Part shown: positions 15,318-22,789 of the stretch, in pieces
How the letters are laid out: each line of letters starts with the position of its first letter
Position numbering within the stretch: position 1 is the stretch's first letter
From: Acidobacteriaceae bacterium KBS 89
GTDB lineage: Bacteria; Acidobacteriota; Terriglobia; Terriglobales; Acidobacteriaceae
Assembly: GCA_000381605.1 (NCBI GenBank)
Contig: KB906755.1
Location: forward strand, 1,054,001 to 1,118,000
DNA length: 64,000 nt
Reading direction: 5' to 3'
Position numbers and translations under genes: made by a program
Notes under the pieces: generated by a model
Database searches by the model: none
Told to the model about the DNA's origin: nothing
Seen by the model: the letters and a program-made list of their open reading frames with translations, nothing else

Positions 15318-16964
15318 ATGGCGACCGCGACACTTATAGAGCCAGCCAAAATCGCGCCACCACCACCAGTCAAACCCGCCCCCAAGCCAGCCCGCCCCGC
15401 CATTAACCCATGGGTCATCGCCCTCACGGTAACCCTGGCCACCTTCATGGAGCTGCTCGACACCTCCATCGCCAACGTCTCCCTTCCCTACATCGCCGGC
15501 GGCCTCGGCCGCTCCTATGACGAAGTCACCTGGATCCTCACCACCTACCTCGTCGCCAACGCCGTCGTCCTCCCCATGTCCGCGTGGCTCTCCCGCGTCT
15601 TCGGCCGCAAGAACTACTACATGGCCTGCGTAGCGCTGTTCACCATCACATCCTTCTTCTGCGGCATCGCCCCCAGCCTCAACATCATGCTCATCGCCCG
15701 CGTCCTTCAGGGCATCGGCGGCGGCGGCCTCGCTCCAGTCGAGCAGGCCATCCTCGTCGACACCTTCGCGCCAGCGAAACGGGCCTCGGCCTTCGCCCTC
15801 TACACCGTAGCCATCGTCACCGCGCCCGCCATCGGCCCGGTCCTCGGCGGCTGGATCACCGACAACTACAACTGGCGCTGGGTCTTCCTCATCAACATCC
15901 CCATCGGCCTGCTATCCCTCTTCCTCACCAACCGCTTCGTCCACGATCCCGAGTCTTACGCCGGAGAGCGCAAGAGCGTTCGCAAGAACGGCAAACTTAG
16001 CGTCGATGGCATCGGTATCGCCCTCATCGGCCTCGGCTCCGCCGCCCTCGAAGTCCTCCTCGATCGCGGCCAGATCGACGACTGGTTCGGCTCCCCATTC
16101 ATCATCTGGATGTTCGTCATCGGCGTCGGCTGCCTCGTCACCGCCGTCTTCTGGGAGCTTCACGTCCCAGACCCCGTCATCGACTTCCGCATGCTCAAGG
16201 TTCGCAACTTCGCCATCGCCAACATCTTCTACTTCGTCTTCGGCTTCGGCCTCTTCGCCTCAACCACGATGATCCCGCAGCTTCTCCAGTCCCTCTACGG
16301 CTACCGCGCCATCGACGCCGGCCTCGTCCTCGGGCCTGGAGCCTTCGTCATCACAGTCCTCGCACCCGTCGGCGCACAACTCGTACAACGCAGCATCATC
16401 AAGCCCAAACTCCTCCTCTTCGGCGCCGTCATGGTCGTCGGAATCTCCTTCCTCCACTACAGCCACTTCAACCTCGATACCGACTACAAGCACTACGCTC
16501 TCGCCCGCGCCCTGCAAGGCCTCGGCTATGCGTTCTTCTTCGTTCCGCTCTCCGTCATCGCCTACTCGCAGCTCAACCCTGCGCAAAACAACAAGGCCTC
16601 CTCGCTCACCAACTTCTTCCGCAACTGGGGCGGCAGCTTCGGCATCGCCTTCATCACAACAGTCAGCGAACGCCGCCAGAACTTCCACCAGTCCCGCGTG
16701 GGCAGCAACATCGCCGCATCCTCGCCAGCGTTGCAAGACAACGTCCACCAGACCGCCGCCTACCTTCAATCCCACGGCTTCTCCCCCACCGACGCCCTCA
16801 GCGCCGCTTACGCCCGCGTCTACGAGCAGCTGCACGCCCAGACCCAACTCCTAGCCTTTATGGACTGCTTCCACATCATCGGCATCATCACCCTCATCGC
16901 CGCCCCGCTCGTCCTCATCACCAAATCCTTCAAATCCCCAGCCAAATCCACCGGTGCTCACTAG
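15318..16964 (+). CDS. emrB: DHA2 family multidrug exporter (EmrB/QacA type)
   Basis: A 548-residue major facilitator protein with a Pro/Lys-rich cytoplasmic N-terminus (1-30) and about 14 predicted membrane helices. Helix 1 motif L-D-T-S-I-A-N-V-S-L-P (DHA2 motif D1) is clear, R-V-F-G-R-K (motif A) lies between helices 2 and 3, and A-P-A-I-G-P-V-L-G-G-W-I (motif C of drug antiporters) follows. These mark proton-driven drug exporters that usually pair with an EmrA adaptor and a TolC channel; neither is present here, so partners would be elsewhere. It is divergent from, and presumably controlled by, the TetR regulator. Confidence 0.9.
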   Translation: MATATLIEPAKIAPPPPVKPAPKPARPAINPWVIALTVTLATFMELLDTSIANVSLPYIAGGLGRSYDEVTWILTTYLVANAVVLPMSAWLSRVFGRKNYYMACVALFTITSFFCGIAPSLNIMLIARVLQGIGGGGLAPVEQAILVDTFAPAKRASAFALYTVAIVTAPAIGPVLGGWITDNYNWRWVFLINIPIGLLSLFLTNRFVHDPESYAGERKSVRKNGKLSVDGIGIALIGLGSAALEVLLDRGQIDDWFGSPFIIWMFVIGVGCLVTAVFWELHVPDPVIDFRMLKVRNFAIANIFYFVFGFGLFASTTMIPQLLQSLYGYRAIDAGLVLGPGAFVITVLAPVGAQLVQRSIIKPKLLLFGAVMVVGISFLHYSHFNLDTDYKHYALARALQGLGYAFFFVPLSVIAYSQLNPAQNNKASSLTNFFRNWGGSFGIAFITTVSERRQNFHQSRVGSNIAASSPALQDNVHQTAAYLQSHGFSPTDALSAAYARVYEQLHAQTQLLAFMDCFHIIGIITLIAAPLVLITKSFKSPAKSTGAH

Positions 16965-16967
16965 ATC

Positions 16968-17201
16968 CTAAGGCGTCGGGTACACCTGTTCACTCAAGGG
17001 ACGAAAGGGATTCGGCGAAAAGATCGCCTCCACCGGCAGCTTGAAGAACCGGCTCAGCTTGAACGCAAGCTCAAGCGACGGTGCATAGTCCCCCCGCTCC
17101 AGAAACCCAATCGTCTGCGAATTCACCCCGACCTCGCGCGCCAGGTCTTGCCGGCTCAGCGACCGCTCCGAACGCAACACAGCAATGCGGTTATAAAGCA
17201 T
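16968..17201 (-). CDS. Small Xre-family helix-turn-helix regulator
   Basis: From the ATG at 17201 the product is 77 residues, nearly all one HTH_3 domain: S-L-S-R-Q-D-L-A-R-E-V-G-V-N-S-Q-T-I-G-F-L-E-R-G, then P-S-L-E-L-A-F-K-L-S-R-F-F. The pattern with Y-N-R-I-A-V-L-R at the start and F-x-x-P-V-E-A-I-F-S near the end matches small stand-alone regulators that are often coded beside a small membrane protein (YozG/Cro-CI-like). Such a partner is not evident here. A TTG at 17240 would add a hydrophobic, unlikely N-terminus. It is convergent with the exporter gene, 3 bases apart. Confidence 0.75.
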   Translation of the reverse strand: MLYNRIAVLRSERSLSRQDLAREVGVNSQTIGFLERGDYAPSLELAFKLSRFFKLPVEAIFSPNPFRPLSEQVYPTP

Positions 17202-17269
17202 AAATAGCCATATCCAAAATAATACATTACGTATAAGCAATAAAACGGTGACCCCAGAAACAAATCAAA

Positions 17270-17424
17270 AAATATTTCAAAAAGTCGGCGTGTTTTTAGC
17301 CCACCAGAAAACAGTCGTCAATTGACCACCATTCACCACGAATCCACCACATCTTCACCACAAAAACACCACGCAAAAAACACACATTTTCCAAAACCAC
17401 CCTCAAAATGCCCACAAAAACGCA
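17270..17424. other. A/C-rich CCAC-repeat intergenic region
   Basis: Between the Xre gene and the ErpA gene lies an A-rich stretch with many irregular ACCAC/CACCAC units on the plus strand. No open frame or clear promoter is supported. Its composition differs sharply from the GC-rich coding regions around it. Confidence 0.4.
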
Positions 17425-17458
17425 GAAAAAAGCCCCGGCCACCGCCGGGACTTTTTTT
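17425..17458 (-). terminator. Rho-independent terminator after erpA (possibly bidirectional)
   Basis: AGCCCCGGC at 17431-17439 pairs with GCCGGGACT at 17444-17452 with one mismatch around a short loop. AAAAAA precedes it and CTTTTTTT follows, so either strand gives a hairpin with a U-tract. The minus-strand ErpA gene ends about 20 bases away. Confidence 0.8.
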
Positions 17459-17476
17459 CTACAAAATCAAAAAAAA

Positions 17477-17857
17477 CTAAACGCTGAAGCTGGATCCGCA
17501 GCCGCACGTGCTCTTTACCGCAGCATTCTCAAACTTGAACCCCGCCGCCTCGAGCGTCTCCACGTAATCGACTGTGCAATTCTGCAAATACATCGCCGAA
17601 GTCGCGTCCACAAACACCTTTAGATCCTCAAACTTATAGACCTTATCCATCATGCCGCTCTGATTCTCGAACGACATCGAGTACTGAAAACCCGAGCATC
17701 CGCCACCAACCACGCCAATACGCAACCCCGCTGGAATTGGGTTCTGCGTCGACATAATCTCCCGAACCTTGTTGATTGCAGCAGGCGTAAGGGTTACAGG
17801 CGTAGTCGAAGCCGGTGCGCCAACAACAACCTCAGGGGTAACAGCAGCAGTAGACAT
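17477..17857 (-). CDS. erpA: HesB/IscA-type iron-sulfur carrier ErpA
   Basis: A 126-residue A-type iron-sulfur carrier. The three invariant cysteines are present: C54 in G-G-G-C-S-G-F-Q-Y and the C-terminal pair C118 and C120 in S-T-C-G-C-G-S-S-F. The first 20 residues are an extra Ala/Val/Thr-rich lead not found in the usual protein of about 110 residues. A-type carriers deliver Fe-S clusters to apoproteins; the ErpA branch is preferred over IscA because no isc or suf genes are adjacent, but this is not proved. GAGGAG stands 7 bases before the ATG and a strong terminator follows, so the gene is monocistronic. Confidence 0.88.
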   Translation of the reverse strand: MSTAAVTPEVVVGAPASTTPVTLTPAAINKVREIMSTQNPIPAGLRIGVVGGGCSGFQYSMSFENQSGMMDKVYKFEDLKVFVDATSAMYLQNCTVDYVETLEAAGFKFENAAVKSTCGCGSSFSV

Positions 17858-18026
17858 CGCAATCTCCTCGTCTTACTTCAGACACTTCTAAGTGTAAGCG
17901 CCTGCCACCGCTCCGGCAAGCCCTTAACAAATAGATGCACGCCCCGCCGTTCCGATTCAGCCACAGTGATACACCTAACTAGCACAGATTCCTGCTACTA
18001 TTTCTCAAATCCCTCATCGAAGAAAC

Positions 18027-18200
18027 ATGAAGTTCATTCTGCTCATTTCGAACGCTTTCATCAACACTATGGGGATCACTCAACCCTCGCCACAAGCTGC
18101 AAATCGCGCCGCGTGGTTTATCGTTGTTATGCTCACTGCTGTGCTTGCGGCGATCGCGACCATCGCAATCATCGCGATTCATTGGGCTTCCAGTCACTGA
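18027..18200 (+). CDS. Possible small single-pass membrane protein
   Basis: A 57-codon frame with a clear membrane helix near its end (about residues 29-52: A-W-F-I-V-V-M-L-T-A-V-L-A-A-I-A-T-I-A-I-I-A). The start is uncertain: the ATG at 18027 has only a weak GAAG upstream, and an internal ATG at 18069 would give a 43-residue protein that is mainly the helix. I recognise no family. Codon use is compatible with coding, but the support is modest. Confidence 0.4.
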   Translation: MKFILLISNAFINTMGITQPSPQAANRAAWFIVVMLTAVLAAIATIAIIAIHWASSH

Positions 18201-18375
18201 ATCCACCTCCTGTTACAACCTGCACTCCCCCTACAAAAAGGCTGTTTCGCCGCTTCTTGAATGGCGTATGATTGCGGCGGATGTTCCCGTTACCAACTGA
18301 GCACGCGCGAATGGCCCATCAGGTACAGGGATCTTCCGAAAAATATCGGCCCTGTCATAGGGCGGAGGAACCGCT

Positions 18376-18657
18376 ATGACCGTTATGGAATCTATACCCG
18401 TTCTGCTCATTATCTGGGCCGCAATCGTAGCTTGTTTTCTCGGCCTGCTCGCCTATAAGGGGCAGTTGACCCGGTATGAAGAAGACCAGCTCTTCCTCAG
18501 CGAAACTGTCTCCCATGAGCAGCAAATGCAGTCAGAGATCATTCGCAAAGTCACCAAAATTCAGCCGTTTGTTCGAGTATTCGGCTTTGCCGCAGCCCTT
18601 ATGACCGCCGGCATTATCGGCATCTTCACCTACGACGCCTGGCAACATCTTAGGTAG
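18376..18657 (+). CDS. Small two-helix membrane protein, unknown
   Basis: A 93-residue protein with GGAGGAA 6 bases before the ATG. It has membrane helices at about 7-26 and 67-87, joined by a charged cytoplasmic or periplasmic loop (Y-E-E-D-Q-L-F-L-S-E, H-E-Q-Q-M-Q-S-E). The layout helix-acidic loop-helix resembles small conserved proteins of acidobacteria with no known role. It stands alone between the previous small ORF and a bidirectional terminator. Confidence 0.7.
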   Translation: MTVMESIPVLLIIWAAIVACFLGLLAYKGQLTRYEEDQLFLSETVSHEQQMQSEIIRKVTKIQPFVRVFGFAAALMTAGIIGIFTYDAWQHLR

Positions 18658-18680
18658 CGGGAGGCCATCGACGCAATCGA

Positions 18681-18706
18681 GAGCCGGAGGCCTTCACCTC
18701 CGGCTC
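18681..18706. terminator. Bidirectional hairpin terminator
   Basis: GAGCCGGAGG at 18681-18690 pairs perfectly with CCTCCGGCTC at 18697-18706 around a 6-base loop, followed by TTT. It lies between the 93-residue membrane protein gene (plus) and gnd (minus) and could end both. Confidence 0.8.
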
Positions 18707-18725
18707 TTTGCCATTGCACGAAGAG

Positions 18726-20186
18726 TTAGGCGTTATACGTCGACGAAGACACCTTTCCTCCGCGTCCCGTCCAGTTGGTATGGAAGAACTCGCCCCGAGG
18801 CTTGTCGACGCGCTCATAGGTATGGGCTCCAAAGAAGTCACGTTGTGCCTGCAAAAGGTTCGCCGGAAGTCGCTCGCAACGGTAACCGTCATAGAAGGCC
18901 AAAGCTGTAGAGAAAGCAGGCATCGGCACCCCAATCTCGATTGCATGAATTATCGCCTTCCGCCACGACCCCTGGTATTTGCTCAACGCACTCGAGAAGA
19001 AATCGTCCATAAGCAGATTTTGAAGCTTTGGATCCTTATCGAATGCCGCCTTGATGTTCCCCAGGAATACGCTTCGGATGATGCATCCACCGCGCCACAT
19101 CAACGCGATGCCACCCATATTCAAGTTCCACTTCTGCTCTTTCTCAACGGCCCGCAGCAACATGTACCCTTGCGCGTAACTGATCATCTTCGAGCAATAC
19201 AGCGCTCGCCGAACGTCCTCGATGAACTCTTTTTTATCCGAGACAGTTAGGACCTTCTTCGCCCCCTGCAGAATCTTCGACGCCGCAACTCGTTCCTCCT
19301 TCAACGCCGAAAGGCATCGCGCAAACACGCTCTCTCCAATCAACGTCACCGGCATACCCAGGTCGAGCGCAGAGATTGCCGTCCACTTCCCTGTTCCCTT
19401 TTGACCGGCAGTGTCCAGGATCTTGTCCACCATTGGCTTACCGTCGTCGTCCTTCTTTGCGAAGATAGCGGCCGTGATCTCGATCAAGTAACTATCCAAC
19501 TCGCCCTTATTCCATTCCGTAAACACATCATGAAGTTCGTCCGCCGACAATCCCAGTCCATCCTTCAACAGCTGATACGCCTCGCAAATCAGCTGAATGT
19601 CGCCATACTCGATCCCGTTATGCACCATCTTCACGTAGTGCCCAGCCCCGTCCTCACCAACCCAGTCGCAACAAGGGACGCCCCCCTCCACCTTGGCCGC
19701 GATTGCCTGAAAAATTTCCTTCACATGCGGCCAAGCAGCAGGATTGCCACCAGGCATAATCGACGGTCCGAACCGCGCACCTTCTTCACCACCAGAGACG
19801 CCCGTACCGACAAACAGAATTCCCTTTTCGGCCAATTCCTTCGTGCGCCTGTTCGTATCCGTGAACAAGGAGTTTCCACCATCGATCAGAATGTCGCCTT
19901 TCTCGAGATAGGGCAGAACGTGCTCGATCGTCTGATCGACGACCTCGCCCGCCTTTACCATCAACATGACGCGGCGCGGCAGCTTCAGCGCTGCACATAA
20001 CTCCTTCGCCGAGTGCGTTCCTACCACCTGTGTTCCTTTAGCCTCCTCGGAAAGGAACTCGTCCACTTTGGACGTGGTGCGGTTAAACACCGCCACCTTG
20101 TATCCGTGGTCGTTCATGTTAAGCACGAGGTTCTGGCCCATCACCGCCAGCCCAATCAATCCGATATCGCAAGTTCCTTCCGCCAT
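18726..20186 (-). CDS. gnd: 6-phosphogluconate dehydrogenase, decarboxylating
   Basis: A 486-residue enzyme of full family length. It oxidises and decarboxylates 6-phosphogluconate to ribulose 5-phosphate with NAD(P)+, in the oxidative pentose phosphate pathway. The N-terminal Rossmann motif is I-G-L-I-G-L-A-V-M-G-Q-N-L (8-20), and N-R-T-T-S-K (about 35-40) is the site that usually binds the NADP phosphate. The substrate site shows G-G-N-S (about 103) and K-M-V-H-N-G-I-E-Y (about 184), holding the catalytic Lys and conserved His-Asn. C-terminal R-G-G-C-I-I-R and F-x-T-x-W-T-G-R-G-G are typical. TGGAGATGTGAG precedes the ATG. It is monocistronic, between two terminators. Confidence 0.96.
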   Translation of the reverse strand: MAEGTCDIGLIGLAVMGQNLVLNMNDHGYKVAVFNRTTSKVDEFLSEEAKGTQVVGTHSAKELCAALKLPRRVMLMVKAGEVVDQTIEHVLPYLEKGDILIDGGNSLFTDTNRRTKELAEKGILFVGTGVSGGEEGARFGPSIMPGGNPAAWPHVKEIFQAIAAKVEGGVPCCDWVGEDGAGHYVKMVHNGIEYGDIQLICEAYQLLKDGLGLSADELHDVFTEWNKGELDSYLIEITAAIFAKKDDDGKPMVDKILDTAGQKGTGKWTAISALDLGMPVTLIGESVFARCLSALKEERVAASKILQGAKKVLTVSDKKEFIEDVRRALYCSKMISYAQGYMLLRAVEKEQKWNLNMGGIALMWRGGCIIRSVFLGNIKAAFDKDPKLQNLLMDDFFSSALSKYQGSWRKAIIHAIEIGVPMPAFSTALAFYDGYRCERLPANLLQAQRDFFGAHTYERVDKPRGEFFHTNWTGRGGKVSSSTYNA

Positions 20187-20336
20187 CTCACATCTCCAAA
20201 AGCGATCCCTTCAGGGTTCGCAAATTCTCACTCGTCACTGAGCTATGGTCAAAAAGTGGTCAGTCCACGAATGACTTTTTTATCACACGTCTCTAACGTA
20301 TGGATAGGGCGACACCTTCGTCTCATCAATCAGCAA

Positions 20337-20365
20337 AAGTGCCCCGACGATTCGACGGGGCACTT
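20337..20365 (-). terminator. Hairpin terminator downstream of the amine oxidase/RidA genes
   Basis: AAGTGCCCCG at 20337-20346 pairs perfectly with CGGGGCACTT at 20356-20365 around a 9-base loop. On the minus strand it lies about 50 bases after the RidA stop. The upstream side is AAAA, giving U's on that strand. Confidence 0.75.
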
Positions 20366-20413
20366 CTTCTCTCAAGTTCGTACACGAACTGGTCACCAAA
20401 ACGGAGAAGGAAG

Positions 20414-20905
20414 TTACTTCCCCTTCACCGCAATCACTTCAATCTCAACCAGCGCCCACGGAGCGGCCAACGCCGCCACCTGCATGGCACTTCTTGCCGG
20501 CTTGTTTGGCTGCTCCTTCGTTCCAAAGAATTGTGTATAGGACGCTTGCAGTCCTGGAAAATCCAGCTTGTTATCTTTCGCCGGATCACCCGCCAGAAAC
20601 ACCGTCATCTTTACCACATCTTTCATATCGAGTCCCTGCTCTTTAAGCAGCGCCTGAATTTTGTTCAATGCACTCAGCGCCTGAGTCTTGGTGTCTCCGT
20701 AAACAGCGGCAGTTCCCTTCGCTTCATCGGCGGGCGTCGCCGGCGAAGCCAGCTGCCCGCTCAGATAAAGCGTGTCCCCCGCCCATACTCCATTCGCAAT
20801 CGGCGATTTCTCATTCGGCTGCAGATGCTTAACCACTACCTGAGCCTGCATCGCACATGCGACGGCCATCAAGGCCGTCGCCATCACACCATATTTGATC
20901 TTCAT
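20414..20905 (-). CDS. ridA: Exported RidA (YjgF/YER057c) family protein
   Basis: A 163-residue RidA-fold protein with a 22-residue signal peptide ending M-Q-A-Q, so it acts outside the cytoplasm. RidA proteins hydrolyse reactive imines and enamines formed by amino-acid enzymes; the key arginine is present (R138 in P-A-R-S-A-M-Q-V-A) together with V-E-I-E-V-I-A-V at the end, typical of active members. It begins 25 bases after the stop of the Tat-exported amine oxidase on the same strand, a pairing that makes functional sense because flavin oxidases release imino products. The cytoplasmic family length is about 128 residues; the excess is the signal peptide and a small insertion around 54-66. 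Confidence 0.88.
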   Translation of the reverse strand: MKIKYGVMATALMAVACAMQAQVVVKHLQPNEKSPIANGVWAGDTLYLSGQLASPATPADEAKGTAAVYGDTKTQALSALNKIQALLKEQGLDMKDVVKMTVFLAGDPAKDNKLDFPGLQASYTQFFGTKEQPNKPARSAMQVAALAAPWALVEIEVIAVKGK

Positions 20906-20930
20906 CGCTCTCTACCTCACAAAAAATTTG

Positions 20931-22514
20931 TTAGCCTTGCACAACGTCAGTAACAACACCGGACAGTTTCGCCGCCTTCACTCTGTCAGCAATCATGCCC
21001 ACGGCACGCCGCGCACTCAAGGCCGCGCCCTCCTGCCAACCCACAATGTGACTCGCCGTATCGCCCGCAAAATAAATCGGCCCATCGGCCTGGATGATCG
21101 TGTCATATCCACTCTGCCCACCCCCATAGCTGCGAATCCACGAGCCCTCATTCCAAGGCACTCGGCTCCATCCGCAGAACACAGGATTCTTCAACTCCTT
21201 CCCATGGCCCGGATGGATTTTTTCAATCGACGCGCGCGAAGCCTCAAACTTCTCCGCAAGCGTCATATCGTAAAACCGCGTTCCCAGTTCATCCGTATAA
21301 CCCGAAACCACAATGCCCGTCGGGTGCATCAGTCGCGACGACGGGTACCACACCGGGCTCGGCCCCTGCATCAGATACGAAATCCCGCCATAGATGTTGT
21401 AATCCTGCTCCCAGAATCGCCTGCTCTCCCACGCAAGCTTGTACGCTCCCCCCATCGTGCTCTCATCCACTGCTTTCTTAAATGGCGCCGACAGGTCGTT
21501 CGGAATCTTCTTCATCATCGAAAACGGCAACGCCGCAATACAGTACGAAGCCTCTACCTGCTTCGTCGCGCCGCCCTGCGTATACGACACCCGAACCCCA
21601 TTCGCCGTCTTTCGAATCTCTGTCACCGGCGACTCGTACTGCACAATCGGCCCCAACGTCTTGGCGAACGCATACGGTATCCGGTCCATCCCGCCCACCG
21701 GCTGCATCATCGTCGCCTGCCAGTCGTACGCCTCCTCCACAAACAGGTCATTCCAGAAGTTCTCATCCAGCAAGATGCGCATATCCATCGGCGCTTCATC
21801 CACACCGATCTGCGAACCGGCGCCCGGTGGCGTCTTATACCCCGCCCTCTCCGAGCCCACATACGCGCTCTTTTCGTTCAACGGCCCATAGATCTTCAGA
21901 AACGCCGTCATCCGCTCGCGATCTTCCTTGCTTAGCTCGGCATCCAGCGCCCCATTCGCCACACACTTCGACAGCAACTCCGACACATGGCCCCGCGTAT
22001 CGTTGATCGCCTTTCGTTGCACCACCGGCTTCCCACCATTCGCCGCGTCGTTTTGCAAAAACGTCGACCGCGAAGTATTGACTTCTACCTCCAGCGCAAC
22101 GCCAAGCTCGCGACAATATCCCAGCATCGTCCAGTGCGTGCTCGGCAGGCGCGCTGGCCCCATGTTCTGATAGTTCCCTTCCTCCCAACTGATCACCTGC
22201 TTCGTTCCATCGACGAACTTCACCTTCGTCCCGTTACGCCCCGTCCAGTTGCGTCCACCCGGACGCTCTCGCGCCTCCAGCAGAGTCACGTCGTAACCCA
22301 GCTTTTTCAGCTCATACGCTGAAACCAGCCCTCCGACCCCCCCGCCCAGCACCACCACTTTGATGCCCTTGCCCGAGCCCACAGCCGCCTGAATCGGCGC
22401 CACCTGCTCTCCCTTCATCGGCATCAACCCCAGCGACTGCATCGTCGCAAAGGCAGCACTATAGCCACCAACCTGACCTACACGCATCAAAAAATCGCGG
22501 CGGGAGACACCCAT
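20931..22514 (-). CDS. Tat-exported FAD-dependent amine/L-amino-acid oxidase
   Basis: From the ATG at 22514, with AGGAGAGG upstream, the protein has 527 residues; the frame runs open to 22640 without a ribosome site. It starts with a twin-arginine signal S-R-R-D-F-L-M (4-10). The FAD-binding Rossmann motif is V-V-V-L-G-G-G-V-G-G-L (53-63), followed by E-A-R-E-R-P-G-G-R (about 80-88), the flavin monoamine oxidase signature. Near the C-terminus Y-F-A-G-D-T-A-S-H-I and W-Q-E-G-A is the second FAD motif. Such enzymes oxidise amines or amino acids to imines plus H2O2. Substrate is unknown. RidA follows 25 bases downstream. A close paralogue lies at 49084-50739. Confidence 0.88.
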   Translation of the reverse strand: MGVSRRDFLMRVGQVGGYSAAFATMQSLGLMPMKGEQVAPIQAAVGSGKGIKVVVLGGGVGGLVSAYELKKLGYDVTLLEARERPGGRNWTGRNGTKVKFVDGTKQVISWEEGNYQNMGPARLPSTHWTMLGYCRELGVALEVEVNTSRSTFLQNDAANGGKPVVQRKAINDTRGHVSELLSKCVANGALDAELSKEDRERMTAFLKIYGPLNEKSAYVGSERAGYKTPPGAGSQIGVDEAPMDMRILLDENFWNDLFVEEAYDWQATMMQPVGGMDRIPYAFAKTLGPIVQYESPVTEIRKTANGVRVSYTQGGATKQVEASYCIAALPFSMMKKIPNDLSAPFKKAVDESTMGGAYKLAWESRRFWEQDYNIYGGISYLMQGPSPVWYPSSRLMHPTGIVVSGYTDELGTRFYDMTLAEKFEASRASIEKIHPGHGKELKNPVFCGWSRVPWNEGSWIRSYGGGQSGYDTIIQADGPIYFAGDTASHIVGWQEGAALSARRAVGMIADRVKAAKLSGVVTDVVQG

Positions 22515-22755
22515 GGAAGACACCTCTCCTAAAGGAATTCGATAGCGACAGCACCAACGCGAAAACCCCATTTGCATTGGAAGGAACTGCACTTCCGCAT
22601 ACAGGTATTGCAAGAAATCCTGCATGCCTGAATGTGACAAGGAAATCTGCTCTTTTGAAAAATTATGTTTCTACTCTATCGCAAATTCGAGTTGCGCTGC
22701 ATAAAACAATCATTGCAGGTGACGGACGGCAGACACAGCAAAGACGCATCCGTTA

Positions 22756-22770
22756 CGCTATAAGATAGCG
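22756..22770. promoter_or_regulatory. Perfect 6-bp dyad upstream of the membrane copper-like module
   Basis: CGCTAT-AAG-ATAGCG is a perfect palindrome with a 3-base centre, 19 bases before the ATG at 22790. It overlaps TATAAGAT, a plausible -10 hexamer region, so a repressor bound here would block transcription. The motif does not match the copper-sensor operators I know (for example CopY TACAnnTGTA). Confidence 0.45.
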
Positions 22771-22789
22771 CTATATCGTGTGAGGTCCT

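Noticed and set aside
22515-22640. N-terminal extension of the first amine oxidase
   Set aside because: The Tat signal and the AGGAGAGG site place the start at 22514; the extension has no ribosome site and would bury the signal.
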